This document shows, one piece after another, positions 5,691-6,591 of a stretch of 6,591 nucleotides of DNA (positions are counted from its first letter, which is position 1; each line of letters opens with the position of its first letter). The position numbers and the translations under genes were made by a program. This stretch comes from an uncultured Acidobacteriota bacterium (GTDB lineage: Bacteria; Acidobacteriota; Thermoanaerobaculia; UBA5066): contig CALFNC010000169.1 in assembly GCA_937902605.1 (NCBI GenBank), positions 1-6,591 on the forward strand, written 5' to 3'. A model generated the notes under the pieces. The model did no database searches. It was not told where the DNA came from and saw nothing but the letters and a program-made list of their open reading frames with translations.

Positions 5691-6591
5691 TCAGGTCGGC
5701 TGTCCGAGGACCTCCGGCCGACCATCCGCCAGGATCCGGACGAGCTCGTCGTGGAAGAAGTTGGAGTCCTGCCGGACCGACTCGGGGGTCCGTTCGTTGT
5801 AGACCTGACGGCTCCTCTCGATGTCGTCCTTCAGTCGTCCATACAGGTCCATGTTCGCCCGGCCGTCCTCGACCTTCTTCTCGTTGTAGAGCTTGATCTC
5901 GGAGACGAGGAGCCGCGCGAGGCGTCGCGCGTCCTCGATCGTACGCGCCGGGTCCTCCTCGCGCCCGGACCGGATGCGGGGGACGAATCCGGGAGGCGCG
6001 GTGACCGTGCCGCCGTGCACGCCGCCGGTGATTTCGAGCGGGGACGTCGCTCCGATCGGAATCGGCCGCGGACCCGACGGCTCGCGGGTGCGGATCGCGG
6101 GCTGAGGGGGCGCCATCGCGGGTGGGGCTGACGTCCGAAGCTGGTCGAACGCTATCGTCACCTGCCCGGGGCCGGAGGGAGGAACGTCGGGTTTCGGCCG
6201 CGACGAAGCCGACTGCTCGAGAACGCGAAGCGCGTCACCAGCGTCGGTGATCCGGCTCCGCTCTCGGGGCGCGCCGGTCTGTTCGGGGAGAGGAGACGGC
6301 TTTGGCGAGATCTCGGCGCCGAAGGAGAACGAGGGAGGCGGGGGCGGAGGCACGGCCGCAGGAGCGGGAGAATCCATCGGCCCGAACGGGAACGGGACGG
6401 CCTGGATGGTGGCGCCGGGATCGTCGGAGACCTTCGGCGGGATCTCGAAGACGGGGATCTGGTCGCCGGTCGGGGTGAGCGTGGGGGACGGGATCTTCTT
6501 CCGGGCCGCCAGGAGGTCGACCGAGAGGCCGGTCGCGAAGGTGAGGACCTCGAGTGCCGCGGTATCGAGACGCTTCTCCTCGCCAGGGAGC
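5691..6591 (-). CDS. Uncharacterised protein with Pro-rich disordered middle and helical C-terminus (N-terminus outside window)
   Basis: The frame is open from the window edge to TGA at 5693-5691; about 299 C-terminal residues are visible. An internal ATG at 6377 is not the real start, because the same frame continues upstream with ordinary codons. The visible part begins with a mixed segment (EEKRLDTAALEVLTFATGL), then passes into low-complexity Pro, Ser and Ala-rich sequence including a run of six prolines near visible residue 83. The last ~80 residues are charged and helical, with the well-formed block DARRLARLLVSEIKLYNEKK and, near the end, FFHDELVRILADG. There is no enzyme motif and no clear membrane helix in the visible part. 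It lies 9 nt upstream of, and in the same frame as, the lytic transglycosylase gene, so the two were probably one operon. I recall similar C-termini beside transglycosylases in other genomes, but cannot name a function. Confidence 0.75.
   Translation of the reverse strand, partial: LPGEEKRLDTAALEVLTFATGLSVDLLAARKKIPSPTLTPTGDQIPVFEIPPKVSDDPGATIQAVPFPFGPMDSPAPAAVPPPPPPSFSFGAEISPKPSPLPEQTGAPRERSRITDAGDALRVLEQSASSRPKPDVPPSGPGQVTIAFDQLRTSAPPAMAPPQPAIRTREPSGPRPIPIGATSPLEITGGVHGGTVTAPPGFVPRIRSGREEDPARTIEDARRLARLLVSEIKLYNEKKVEDGRANMDLYGRLKDDIERSRQVYNERTPESVRQDSNFFHDELVRILADGRPEVLGQPT

Noticed and set aside
5682..5693. Stop-codon read-through joining the upstream protein and slt, which share a frame across a TGA
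   Set aside because: The second ORF has its own GTG start and a signal-peptide-like N-terminus. A short gap between operon genes in the same frame happens by chance one time in three.
5152..5802. 216-residue plus-strand frame opposite slt and its upstream gene
   Set aside because: It is Arg/Ser/Pro-rich with no recognisable motif. The minus frame has the signal peptide and transglycosylase features.

Overview
The window is GC-rich bacterial DNA with codon positions biased to G/C. It holds seven protein genes or gene fragments, one probable pseudogene and one candidate leader peptide. I see no tRNA, rRNA, CRISPR array, insertion sequence or phage module. The content is mostly housekeeping and chromosomal: a B12-dependent ribonucleotide reductase, aromatic amino acid synthesis, a Fur regulator and peptidoglycan turnover. 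Phylum cannot be fixed from this sequence. The protein styles and the last gene pair remind me of Acidobacteriota, but that is a weak impression from memory.

Layout: 1-189 (+) is the 3' end of nrdJ, followed by a strong hairpin. 336-764 (-) encodes a small eight-cysteine zinc-ribbon-like protein that converges on nrdJ. 826-1185 (+) encodes a four-helix membrane protein of the phage-holin 4_2/YvlD type, divergent from the zinc-ribbon gene. 1186-1411 is a leader region with a short ORF containing Tyr-Tyr, mutually exclusive RNA pairings and a terminator 29 nt before the next start codon. 1412-3397 (+) encodes a 661-residue fusion of a prephenate-dehydratase-like domain, a type I-beta DAHP synthase and a chorismate mutase. 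3384-3803 (-) is a YjbQ/UPF0047 gene whose stop overlaps that of the fusion gene. 4014-4511 (+) is fur. 4456-5681 (-) is a lytic transglycosylase gene, frameshifted at a G7 run and cut off inside its catalytic domain, converging on fur. 5691-6591 (-) is the 3' part of a gene for an uncharacterised proline-rich protein directly upstream of the transglycosylase.

The most interesting part is 1230-3397. A multidomain shikimate-pathway enzyme, acting at the entry (DAHP synthase) and at the chorismate branch (chorismate mutase), sits behind what looks like a ribosome-mediated, tyrosine-sensing attenuator. The dehydratase-like domain keeps some family residues, including Thr-Arg-Phe, but has lost the Glu-Asn-Ser motif, so it may be a sensor or relic rather than an enzyme. 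The second point of interest is the damaged transglycosylase gene: its frames are joined exactly at a -1-type slippery heptamer, yet the catalytic domain is incomplete.
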